Shown: positions 1 to 8,000 of the stretch, one piece after another
Position numbering within the stretch: the first letter of the stretch is position 1
Layout: every line of letters starts with the position of its first letter
The notes under the pieces: generated by a model
What the model was told of the DNA's origin: nothing
Database searches by the model: none
Seen by the model: only the letters and a program-made list of their open reading frames with translations
Made by a program: the position numbers and the translations under genes
Assembly (NCBI GenBank): GCA_017555445.1
Contig: JAFZGK010000079.1
Location: forward strand, 1 to 23,344
DNA from: Bacteroidales bacterium
GTDB taxonomy: Bacteria > Bacteroidota > Bacteroidia > Bacteroidales > UBA932
DNA length: 23,344 nucleotides
Direction: 5' to 3'

Positions 1-105
1 GTTAAGTATATACGCTACTACAATAATGATAGAATCAAACTGAGGCTAAATGGAAAAAGCCCGGTGCAATACCGAGCTTTATTCCAATCTAAGCGAGCCT
101 CTTAA
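1..105 (+). CDS. IS3-family transposase (OrfB), C-terminal end, partial
   Basis: Reading frame 1 is open from the first base to a TAA at 103-105 and gives the last 34 residues of a protein. It contains YIRYYNNDRIKLRLNG followed by SPVQYR. This is the characteristic C-terminus of IS3/IS150-type DDE transposases (YYN..R....L.G.SPV.YR), located just beyond the rve integrase domain. The catalytic D, D and E residues lie upstream and outside the window, so activity cannot be judged. The frame is intact to its stop and is followed at the expected short distance by the terminal repeat. The end therefore does not look degraded. Confidence 0.75.
   Translation, partial: VKYIRYYNNDRIKLRLNGKSPVQYRALFQSKRAS
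54..80 (-). terminator. Possible Rho-independent terminator inside the IS end
   Basis: On the minus strand a 10-bp stem (AAAGCTCGGT with ACCGGGCTTT, one G-U pair) has a 5-base loop and is followed by TTTTT. On the plus strand the G-U pair becomes a mismatch and no T run follows, so the signal is oriented on the minus strand. It could stop the tRNA-Ser transcript after it enters the IS. It also lies within codons for the conserved SPVQYR motif, so it may be a by-product of coding. Confidence 0.4.
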
Positions 106-169
106 TAATGTTAAACCGTCCAACTTTTGGGGGTCACATCAAACTTTCGCGTCTTTTTTCGCTTATCAG

Positions 170-256
170 CGGTGAGAGCGGGATTCGAACCCGCGGTACG
201 GTTACCCGTACGTCAGTTTAGCAAACTGGTGGTTTCAGCCACTCACCCATCTCACC
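170..256 (-). tRNA. tRNA-Ser (anticodon GCU)
   Basis: The minus strand folds as a complete class II tRNA of 87 bases. The acceptor arms are GGTGAGA and TCTCACC with discriminator G, the serine type. The D arm is followed by the anticodon loop TTGCTAA, giving anticodon GCU, which reads AGC and AGU. A long variable arm (GTACGG, GTAA, CCGTAC) and a T arm with GGTTCGAATCC follow. CCA is not encoded. An IS3-family element begins 33 bases past the 3' end, and a promoter is visible upstream. Confidence 0.97.
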
Positions 257-285
257 AAACAGCCCTATTCTTACTAATGGGACTG

Positions 286-319
286 CAAAGATATAAATAA
301 ATTTGGTGATTCACCAAAT
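286..319 (-). promoter_or_regulatory. Promoter of tRNA-Ser with a palindrome over the -33 box
   Basis: On the minus strand TTTG (315-318) and TATCTTTG (286-293) are 21 bases apart. This matches the Bacteroidota -33/-7 pattern (TTTG, TAnnTTTG) and predicts a start near 280, about 24 bases before the tRNA. The -33 box lies inside a near-perfect palindrome at 301-319, with arms ATTTGGTGA and TCACCAAAT around one central base. That palindrome could be an operator or chance. Confidence 0.6.
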
Positions 320-437
320 AAAACTGGAAAATCAGCTGTTTTAAGAGGTTGTCTGCAGCATTGTCAGTCATTACTGATTATAGTAAAAAAAGAGAACAGC
401 AGATAATTGTTTGAATATCAGATCCTTTATTGCATCA
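320..437. other. Non-coding stretch, nothing recognised
   Basis: Together with 461-555 this is the AT-rich gap between the tRNA-Ser promoter and the RAYT promoter. I find no open frame of credible composition, no RNA fold and no repeat in it except the palindrome at 438-460, which is listed separately. Confidence 0.6.
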
Positions 438-460
438 GGGTGGGTAAAATTAACCCACCC
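438..460. repeat. REP-like palindrome upstream of the RAYT gene
   Basis: A perfect 8-bp stem (GGGTGGGT with ACCCACCC) encloses a 7-base loop. The same stem and loop length recur at 1535-1557 downstream of the transposase gene, and I find no other copy in the window. Small GC-rich palindromes flanking their own RAYT gene are the known arrangement of REP/RAYT systems, so I read the pair as REP-like elements. Confidence 0.65.
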
Positions 461-555
461 ATAACATCATATAACATTGAATTACTGACAGTTAAGCGCC
501 ACGCTTCTGATTTCATAATGTTTTAAATACTTACTGACGATATATATTTTATGTA

Positions 556-563
556 TATATTTG
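556..563 (+). promoter_or_regulatory. -7 box of the RAYT gene
   Basis: TATATTTG fits TAnnTTTG, with a predicted start near 570, 18 bases before the chosen ATG. No TTTG is found at the -33 position. The surroundings are AT-rich, so a chance match is possible. Confidence 0.4.
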
Positions 564-587
564 TAGTGAACACTAAATGTGACTGCT

Positions 588-1511
588 ATGAGGAGACGAC
601 AATGTGGCGATGGGGTCATGCACATTTATCAAAAGACTCTTTTTGGATTTAATCTTTTCTATACTTTGGAAGACTTTCTTGTCTTCTTCACTATCATTTC
701 AGTTCAAGCCAGACAACTAAATGTAAGCCTTATGGCGATGTGTATGATGATCGATCACATACATCTGCTAATCATGCCGGATAACCTGAAACAGGTAAGC
801 CGATTTATGTCTGCCTGCTTATCAAGATATGCAAAGGAGTTCAATGCTAGAACCGGAAGATCGGGAGCCCTATTTGATCCACGATATGGAAGTGCAATGA
901 AGAAGGATGGTAAGAAAATCCGATCAGCAATAGCATATCTGTTCAATAATGCTGTTGAGAAGCATCTGTGCAAGAAGGCGGAAGATTACAAATGGAATTT
1001 CCTTTCTTATTTCATGCCGCTAAAAGTAAAGAAATCTGAATGGAGAAGATATATGAGTCGTGCATTATATAGAGCAGTGACGGTTATTGATGAAACTTAT
1101 GAAAAAGGGCGACATATTAAATACGCATTATTGGAAACTCTGCGTAAAGATCTGAATAATAATGAACAGAATATCCTTACTGATTATATCATACGGAAAT
1201 ATTTTCCTTTTGACATCCAGAAGACCATAGGATATTTCAAATCATTCGAGGATATGGTGGTGGCCATTAATTCGAATACCGGCAGTGAATATGAAATAAT
1301 TGAACATCATTATTGCAAGACTGACGTACCGTATCGTGAAATCATAAGATGTCTTATGGAGTCTGGAATAAAAGATCCCAGGTTATTGATAACTGCTTCT
1401 TCTGAACAGAAAAGACAGTATTTCTCTTTCTTGAAACACCATACTTCAGCCTCTCATGTACAGATAAGAAAATTTCTACACATAGAAAACGAACAGCAGA
1501 TAAATCACTGA
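588..1511 (+). CDS. REP-associated tyrosine transposase (RAYT, Y1/HUH single-strand transposase)
   Basis: The protein (about 307 residues from this ATG) is a Y1-type transposase of the IS200-like/RAYT group. These enzymes nick and join single-stranded DNA and recognise small hairpins. The HUH motif is visible in MMIDHIHLLIMP (the two histidines near residues 57 and 59). The helix AYLFNNAVEKHL about 55 residues later matches the RAYT pattern Y..NNPV, and its tyrosine is the likely nucleophile. The protein is about twice the length of the short enterobacterial enzymes. The extra C-terminal part has an HTH-like end (ASHVQIRKFLHIE) and may bind DNA. Start is uncertain: GTG 579, ATG 588 and ATG 618 (before HIYQKT) are all in frame with no clear Shine-Dalgarno. 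No orfB or IS structure is attached, only the two flanking palindromes, which argues for a RAYT rather than an IS200 copy. Confidence 0.8.
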   Translation: MRRRQCGDGVMHIYQKTLFGFNLFYTLEDFLVFFTIISVQARQLNVSLMAMCMMIDHIHLLIMPDNLKQVSRFMSACLSRYAKEFNARTGRSGALFDPRYGSAMKKDGKKIRSAIAYLFNNAVEKHLCKKAEDYKWNFLSYFMPLKVKKSEWRRYMSRALYRAVTVIDETYEKGRHIKYALLETLRKDLNNNEQNILTDYIIRKYFPFDIQKTIGYFKSFEDMVVAINSNTGSEYEIIEHHYCKTDVPYREIIRCLMESGIKDPRLLITASSEQKRQYFSFLKHHTSASHVQIRKFLHIENEQQINH

Positions 1512-1529
1512 ATCACAATCTATTAAAAC

Positions 1530-1562
1530 ATAAAGGGTGGGTCAAAACAACCCACCCTTTAT
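1530..1562. repeat. REP-like palindrome downstream of the RAYT gene
   Basis: A perfect 13-bp stem (1530-1542 with 1550-1562) encloses a 7-base loop. Its core GGGTGGGT/ACCCACCC is identical to that at 438-460. On the minus strand both copies have TATATG starting 13 bases before the core, so they may be direct copies with diverged flanks. The hairpin lies between the stops of the RAYT gene (plus) and floA (minus). It could also act as a transcription terminator in both directions, although only three T follow the core on either strand. Confidence 0.68.
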
Positions 1563-1607
1563 CACATATACTGTTATCAATCAGCTCATTAAGTGCTGCA
1601 CAAATAA

Positions 1608-2561
1608 CTACTGCTTTGCGATGTTTTCACGCATTTCGGTGTCGGCCTGGATATTCTTCATCTTGTAGTAATCCATGATGCCGAGATTGCCGCTGCGGAA
1701 TGCCTCTGCCATAGCGAGAGGAACTTCCGCTTCAGCCTCGATAACGCGTGCACGCGCTTCCTGAGCCTTTGCCTTCATTTCCTGCTCGAGAGCAACTGCC
1801 ATTGCTCTACGCTCCTCTGCACGGGCCTGTGCGATGTTCTTGTCAGCTTCTGCCTGGTCCATCTGGAGGACTGCACCGATATTCTTTCCGATATCGATGT
1901 CAGCGATGTCGATAGAAAGGATCTCGAATGCTGTTCCTGCGTCGAGTCCCTTGTGGAGAACAACCTTTGAAATGCTGTCAGGATTCTCAAGAACGAGCTT
2001 ATGGCTCTCTGCTGAACCAATCGATGATACGATACCCTCACCTACTCGGGCAAGTACTGTTTCCTCACCGGCACCACCTACGAGCTGCTTGATGTTGGCA
2101 CGTACAGTCACACGAGCTTTTGCGATAAGCTGGATACCATCCTTGGCCACTGCTGTAACAGGGGGTGTGTTGATAACCTTCGGATTCACAGACATCTGCA
2201 CGGCCTCGAACACATCACGACCTGCAAGGTCGATAGCCGCTGCCATCTTGAAATTCAATGAAATATTTGCCTTATCTGCAGAAATCAATGCATTCACCAC
2301 CTTAGGAACATCACCCTTTGCAAGGTAGTGAGCCTCAAGTTCATTTGCGTAAAGTGTAAGACCTGCTTTTGTTCCAGTAACCATCGCCATTACGATAGTG
2401 TTAGGGGAAACACCTCTCCAACGCATGAGCACAAGCTGAATCAGCGAGATCCTGACGCCCGAGATCAAAGCCTGGAACCACAAAGTCACTGGGAAGAACC
2501 ATAGGAAAATCACAAGACCCACGATTGCCACAGCAACCCATACAAGAATCATAACATCCAT
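1608..2561 (-). CDS. floA: Flotillin-like protein FloA
   Basis: This 317-residue protein matches FloA (formerly YqfA/UPF0365) over its whole length. FloA is a membrane scaffold of flotillin-type microdomains. An N-terminal hydrophobic segment (about residues 5-28) anchors it. The SPFH-like core includes the stretch [20 protein letters not shown] and later [20 protein letters not shown]. The C-terminal third is an Ala/Glu-rich coiled coil (about 230-295), as expected for oligomerisation. It is the last gene of a three-gene minus-strand unit, 22 bases after nfeD. NfeD and flotillins are classic partners. The start is ATG 2561; an internal ATG three codons later is also possible. Family and role are known; activity in this strain is inferred. 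Confidence 0.93.
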   Translation of the reverse strand: MDVMILVWVAVAIVGLVIFLWFFPVTLWFQALISGVRISLIQLVLMRWRGVSPNTIVMAMVTGTKAGLTLYANELEAHYLAKGDVPKVVNALISADKANISLNFKMAAAIDLAGRDVFEAVQMSVNPKVINTPPVTAVAKDGIQLIAKARVTVRANIKQLVGGAGEETVLARVGEGIVSSIGSAESHKLVLENPDSISKVVLHKGLDAGTAFEILSIDIADIDIGKNIGAVLQMDQAEADKNIAQARAEERRAMAVALEQEMKAKAQEARARVIEAEAEVPLAMAEAFRSGNLGIMDYYKMKNIQADTEMRENIAKQ

Positions 2562-2583
2562 AATATCAAATATTTAAAGTTTA

Positions 2584-3045
2584 TTATCTAATTATAGGCG
2601 TAACATATATCTTACCTTCTTCCATCAGACATATTTCTACATCAATGTCCGGATCGATCATGCCTTCAAGTGCCTTTACCTCTACAATCTCGTTGCCGAA
2701 ACGGACAGAGCCCATAGGAGCAAGTCTTGTAACAGTCCTTCCTCTGTCTGAAACCCTCAACTCGAACGTTATGTTATTCACCTTTGATTCAATCTTCGTA
2801 TTGAGTGTCATCTTCTGCCAGGTCTTGGCCCTGAGGACAACGACAGCAAATGCCACCAGAACAACAGCGGTAACGGCTGTCACGATTCCTCCTGTCATAT
2901 TGCCGAACTCATAGAATGCATACCAGCATGATCCTCCCATAGAGAGAAGACCTAAGATTCCCGCCACACCTATGCCTGGCACAAGCAGAATCTCAGCTAT
3001 GATCAATACAATACCTACCAGTATCAAAGTTATTACAAGTCCCAT
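2584..3045 (-). CDS. NfeD-family membrane protein, short form
   Basis: The protein has 153 residues. Three hydrophobic segments lie at about 3-22, 27-46 and 51-72. A soluble C-terminal OB-fold domain follows (about 90-150), with the typical NfeD pattern of an early Gly (APMGSVRFGNEIVEVKA) and a strand ending in KIYVTPI. The ClpP-like protease domain of long NfeD proteins is absent, so this is the short form that accompanies flotillins. It starts one base after the upstream gene's stop and lies directly before floA, so co-transcription and a joint role in membrane microdomains are likely. Protease activity should not be assumed. Confidence 0.88.
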   Translation of the reverse strand: MGLVITLILVGIVLIIAEILLVPGIGVAGILGLLSMGGSCWYAFYEFGNMTGGIVTAVTAVVLVAFAVVVLRAKTWQKMTLNTKIESKVNNITFELRVSDRGRTVTRLAPMGSVRFGNEIVEVKALEGMIDPDIDVEICLMEEGKIYVTPIIR

Positions 3046-3046
3046 A

Positions 3047-4861
3047 TTATTTTACTTTGTTTGATGATACATCCGATACACCCATAGCCTTGACAAATTC
3101 GACAAGAGCCTCTGCCTTAGTTTTTTCGTTGAAAGGTCCCACGATATAGACTGTCGCACCATCCTGGTTCTGAGCCCTTGCAATGTCTTTCCCTCCAGCC
3201 TGCTGCCTGATACCGCTCGATACAGCAGAGTCCAGGCTTCCGCCAGCAGGTATGATCCTTACCTCATAAAATGCCTGTTCCTCTTTCTTTGCAGCCTCCT
3301 GCGCTTTGGCAGTAGCAAGCTTCACCACCTTTCCATCAACGAACGGAACAATATAAGCGCCTTTGAAACCGGCCCTCTTAACAGCATTGATATTTGAAAG
3401 CACATCATTATAAGTCCTGAACACACCCACTCTATAAACGTAATGCCCGTTGGCACCTCTGCTTTCATATACCGGACTCAAGCCCTTGAGGTCCTTGATT
3501 TTAGCCTTATACTTCGTTGCAAAGATCTGGATCTGGTAGACAACTCCGGACGGAAGAGTCTGGTCTTCAGCGAATTGTCCTTCTTCAAGAACCTTGAACG
3601 AATAATCAAACTTGACCTCAGGCTCAAGAACTGTCAAGACAAGCGGATCACCCATTGACATCCTGGAGAAAGAATAACCGTTTGTTTCGCTCACTATTTC
3701 CCTGTCCGCCTCGACCATAAGTTTCTCTGGATCTATCACTACACCCTTGAAAAGGAAATCCATCTCGATCTTCTGGAGTTCCGCCTGAGCCTTGCCCAAT
3801 GAATCCTGAAGCACATTTATCCTCTGAGCAGCATTCTTCTTGGAATCAATCAGACCTGCATAGATTGAAATAGAATCCCTTAACATTCTCACCTGAGACA
3901 TCTTCTGCACATATCTCCTCGTATCGACATTTTCCGGAATGCTGGTCTTGACAGGAGCAGAAGAAACCTTTGCAGAAACAGATGAGGGCTCCAGGGAGGC
4001 TATCTTCAGAAGTTCATCAGGATTGTCGATGGTCCTTCTGATAGGCATGTTATCGAAATCAAGGACATAGATATACACACTGTCCTGAGAACAGTCCCTG
4101 TTCGATGCAAATATCGTATGACGTCCGTCAGGAGTATTGTAGAAGAGAAAATCATCTGCAGGAGATGAATATGGAAATCCTAGATTCTCCGGAGCAGACC
4201 AGTCCTGCGTTTCTTCGTCCCAGTCCGACACATACAGATCATAACCACCTATGCCGTGAAGACCAGCTGAAGAAAAATAGAGATGCTTTCCATCCGCAGA
4301 AAGAAGCGGATAAATCTCATCCGAAACCGATGTCAACTGCTCGTTTATAAGTGCCGGGACAGCCCATACAGTGTCCTGAAGCGAGGATGTATAAAGATTT
4401 CTTGTTCCGTCTTCGTCTTCAGCAGACCAATATAGCTTTTCAAGTCCGTCAGGAGCATACATCGCCTTATGAAAACGATGGTCTGCTGCAGAATCAAGAA
4501 CATTAGGAATCTGGCGCCAGCTTCTGTCTTCAAGAGGATAATAAAGGAAGAAATCTTCGATGGAAAACTTATGCCTCGCCACTACTTTCGGTGCGTACGC
4601 AAAGGCTGTCATGTTCTTTCCGTTCTCAGCCATCAGAATCCTGTCTTCAATGACTTTCGCAATCGAAGAATCTGACTGCTGCTGAGCCGATTCCAAAGCC
4701 TGTCTGTAAGTTGAAAGAGCCTCCTCAAAATGATACCTGTTCTTCAGATTATCTCCTTTGTTCAACAGTCCTTCAGCCTGCTGGGCAGAAGACAGAAAAC
4801 TTACTGACAGAAGCACGGCAGTGAATATGAAATATATCGTGAATTTCGTTGTTTTTAGCAT
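3047..4861 (-). CDS. Periplasmic TPR/PD40-repeat protein with SPOR domains
   Basis: The 604-residue protein begins with a signal peptide (residues 1-26, cleavage predicted after SSA; no lipobox cysteine). A TPR-like helical hairpin follows at about 31-65. TolB-like PD40 strands follow (about 183-255: YPLLSADGKHLYFSS and PDGRHTIFASN). A predicted coiled coil spans about 325-370, and a SPOR domain spans about 440-515 (VYQIQIFATK ... YVYRVGVFRTYNDV). The last 75 residues look like a second, weaker SPOR repeat (FYEVRIIPAGG ... VYIVGPFNEKTKAE). SPOR domains bind denuded peptidoglycan, so a cell-wall-associated role is inferred. It is the first gene of the unit with nfeD and floA, with a one-base gap. 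I do not recognise a named gene. OmpA-linked PD40 proteins are related but lack this arrangement. Confidence 0.8.
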   Translation of the reverse strand: MLKTTKFTIYFIFTAVLLSVSFLSSAQQAEGLLNKGDNLKNRYHFEEALSTYRQALESAQQQSDSSIAKVIEDRILMAENGKNMTAFAYAPKVVARHKFSIEDFFLYYPLEDRSWRQIPNVLDSAADHRFHKAMYAPDGLEKLYWSAEDEDGTRNLYTSSLQDTVWAVPALINEQLTSVSDEIYPLLSADGKHLYFSSAGLHGIGGYDLYVSDWDEETQDWSAPENLGFPYSSPADDFLFYNTPDGRHTIFASNRDCSQDSVYIYVLDFDNMPIRRTIDNPDELLKIASLEPSSVSAKVSSAPVKTSIPENVDTRRYVQKMSQVRMLRDSISIYAGLIDSKKNAAQRINVLQDSLGKAQAELQKIEMDFLFKGVVIDPEKLMVEADREIVSETNGYSFSRMSMGDPLVLTVLEPEVKFDYSFKVLEEGQFAEDQTLPSGVVYQIQIFATKYKAKIKDLKGLSPVYESRGANGHYVYRVGVFRTYNDVLSNINAVKRAGFKGAYIVPFVDGKVVKLATAKAQEAAKKEEQAFYEVRIIPAGGSLDSAVSSGIRQQAGGKDIARAQNQDGATVYIVGPFNEKTKAEALVEFVKAMGVSDVSSNKVK

Positions 4862-4882
4862 TTCTAATTCTTTTTCAGCCTA

Positions 4883-4890
4883 CAAATTTA
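4883..4890 (-). promoter_or_regulatory. -7 box of the SPOR-nfeD-floA operon
   Basis: The minus strand reads TAAATTTG, a perfect TAnnTTTG match, with a start expected about 15 bases before the ATG at 4861. No TTTG is seen at -33. Confidence 0.45.
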
Positions 4891-4953
4891 ACAAAATATT
4901 GCTTAAACTTCCGATAAAAAGGGGCACTTTCTTTATTTATAAGAAAAAAATCG

Positions 4954-4961
4954 TAAATTTG
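4954..4961 (+). promoter_or_regulatory. -7 box of secDF
   Basis: The plus strand reads TAAATTTG, divergent to the box at 4883-4890. The predicted start is near 4968, leaving a leader of about 80 bases before secDF. That is long compared with the 15-30 base leaders predicted elsewhere in this window. No good -33 element is seen. Confidence 0.45.
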
Positions 4962-5046
4962 TGCCCTATTTTGCGGTCGGTATGCCATACAGCTTCGCTG
5001 AGGCTCCGAAAAGCTGAAACAAATATCATTAAAACAATAAATTATT

Positions 5047-8000
5047 ATGCAAAGTAAAGGTGCAATCAGATTTGTGGCTATCCTGCTTCTTTTCGCATCT
5101 CTCTGGCAGCTCTCATTCACTCTGGTAAACCAGATTCAGGAGAACAAGGCAGAGAAGTATGCGGATGCTAAAGCGGAGGCCGCAATGCAGACAGCTGCTT
5201 TCGCCCAGATTGACGAAGCAGACAAGGCCTTCTATCTTGACTCTCTCAAGAAGGTAGAGAACAGAAGGTACATCGACTCAATTTCTACTGAGAAGATTTA
5301 TTTCGGTTACACATTCAGAGATGTTCAGGCCAAGTCAATCAACCTCGGTCTCGACCTCAAGGGTGGTATGAACGTTATGCTTCAGGTACAGCTCAAGGAC
5401 CTCGTAAGAGCTCTTGCAGGCTATAGCGAAGCACCAGAGTTCACAAAGGCTCTCAACCTCGCACAGGAGCGCAGCGTGAATTCACGTCAGGACTTCATCA
5501 CTCTCTTCGCTGAGGCTTGGGATGAGACTTCAAACGGAATGCCTCTCGCACAGATCTTCGGAACATACGAAATGAGAGAGAAGATCGGTCCTGAGTCAAC
5601 CAACGCTGAGGTTATCGACGTAATCAGAGCTGAGTCAGAAAGCGCAATCTCTAACTCATTCAACGTACTCAGAAACCGTATCGACCGTTTCGGTGTGACT
5701 TCACCTAACATCCAGAAGCTCGGAAACAGCGGACGTATCCTCGTCGAGCTCCCAGGTGTAAAGGAGCCAGAGCGTGTAAGAAAGCTTCTCCAGGGAACTG
5801 CTTCCCTCGAGTTCTGGGCAACTTACGACAACGCTGAGATCGAGGCATATCTTGCTGAGGCTAACGCAGCTCTCGCTCAGATGCAGGCAGTTACAGGTAC
5901 TGTTGTAGAAGAGACTAAGGCAGTTGAGGGCGACGACCTCCTTGCAGAGGAACTCCAGCAGTCAGCTGATGATGCAGCTGCAGAGGCTGCTTACAGACAG
6001 CAGAACCCTCTCTTCTCTCTTCTCCAGCCATCTGGCGCAAGAGGAAACGCATGCATCGGTTATGCACACTACGCAGATACTGCTCAGATCAACAAATATC
6101 TTGCAATGCCACAGGTGAAGCAGTTCTTCCCACCTGAGTTCCAGCCTAAATGGGGCGTAAAGGCATCTAAGTTCTTCGAGGGTGAGAACATCTTCGAGCT
6201 CGTTGCAATCAAGGCTTCTTCACGTGACGGCAAGGCACCGCTTGACGGTGGTTCAGTTACTGACGCAACAGTTCAGTACGGCCAGAACGGTTCTATCGAG
6301 GTTTCTATGGCAATGAACGCTGAGGGTGCAAACACTTGGGCAAGAATGACAAGAGACAACATCGGCAAGCAGATCGCTATCGTTCTCGACGGTATGGTTT
6401 ATTCATACCCTACAGTTAACGGTGAGATTGCAGGCGGTATGTCACAGATCACAGGCGACTTCACTCTTGAAGAGGCTGAGGACCTTGCAAACGTACTCAA
6501 GTCAGGTAAGCTTCCTGCACCGGCTACTATCATCCAGGAGCAGGTTGTAGGACCTTCACTCGGTGCCGAGTCAATCAACGCAGGTCTCATCTCATTCGTG
6601 ATCGCGTTCATCCTCGTGCTTCTTTATATGGCATTCTTCTATAGAGGTGCAGGTCTCGTAGCTGACATCGCTCTTGTCTGCAACGTCATCCTCCTCTTCG
6701 GTACACTCGTATCATTCGGAGCAGTCCTCACACTCCCTGGTATCGCCGGTCTCGTGCTTACCCTCGGTATGGCTGTGGACGCCAACGTGATCATCTATGA
6801 GCGTGTCAAGGAAGAACTTCGTGCAGGAAAGGGTCTCAGCAAGGCTATCGCTGACGGTTACAGCAATGCTTACTCAGCTATCATCGACGGTCAGATCACA
6901 ACCCTCCTCACTGGTATCGTTCTCTTCGTATTCGGTTCTGGTCCAGTACAGGGCTTCGCTACAACATTGATCATCGGTATCATCACTTCAGTTCTTACTT
7001 CTATCTTCATCACAAGAATCATCTTTGATGACAGAGTATCTAAGAACAAGAACGTGACATTCGACAGCAAGCTTACAAGAAACTTCCTCCAGAACACTAA
7101 GGTTGACTTCATCGGCAAGAAGAAGATCGCTTACTTCGTTTCAGGTGCGCTTATCCTTATCTCACTCGTATCTATCTTCACTAAGGGCTTCACTTATGGT
7201 GTTGACTTCACTGGTGGACGTACATATGTTGTAAGATTCGACGCTCCTGTAACAGCTGAAGAGGTTCGTGCTGCTGCTATCGCAGAGTTCGACGGCGCTG
7301 TTGAGGTTAAGCAGTTCGGTGGTGAGAGCCAGATGAAGATCACTACCCAGTATCTTGTTGAGGATGAGTCATCTGAGGCAGATGCAGAGGTTGAGAGCAA
7401 ACTCTACAACGCACTCGGCGGATTCTTCACTGACGAGCTTACATTCGCAGAGTTTACATCTACTCTCGACAACCCTAACGGTATCATCAGCTCTGACAAG
7501 GTAGGTCCTACAATCGCTAACGACATCACAAGAGATGCAATCATCGCTGTTATCCTCTCACTCATCGTGATCTTCGGATATATCGCTGTACGATTCAAGG
7601 GCTGGACTTGGGGTCTTGGCGGTGTAACAGGTCTTGCACACACTGCACTCATCGTTATCGGCTTCTTCTCACTCTTCTCAGGCATCCTTCCATTCAGCCT
7701 TGATATCGACCAGACATTCATCGCTGCGATCCTGACTATCATCGGTTACGCAATCAACGATACAGTGGTTATCTTCGACCGTATCCGTGAGTACAAGATG
7801 CTCCATCCGAAGGCAGACTTCCGTCAGAACGTGAACGAGGCTCTCAACAGCACTCTCTCACGTACAATGAATACTTCACTCACAACTCTCGTTACCATGC
7901 TTGCAATCGCAATCTTCGGTGGTGAGGTGATCAGAGGTCTCGCTGTAGCCCTCATCCTCGGTATCGTTGTCGGTACTTACGCTTCTATCTTCATCGCAAC

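Larger units (their letters stand above)
1..136 (+). mobile_element. IS3-family (IS150-like) insertion sequence, right end only
   Basis: The element enters from outside the window. What is seen is the 3' end of a transposase frame (stop at 103-105), then about ten bases, then a terminal repeat at about 115-136. Read inward on the minus strand the repeat is TGACCCCCAAAAGTTGGAC, which resembles IS3-family ends that begin with TG. The element is taken to stop at 136, where the plus strand reads GTCA; 138 is also possible. The tRNA-Ser gene ends 33 bases further on. The left end and target duplication cannot be seen. Confidence 0.72.

Noticed and set aside
4758..5057. 99-codon plus-strand frame across the SPOR/secDF divergent region
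   Set aside because: It overlaps the start of the SPOR gene and both promoter boxes, has AT-driven composition and matches no family I know.
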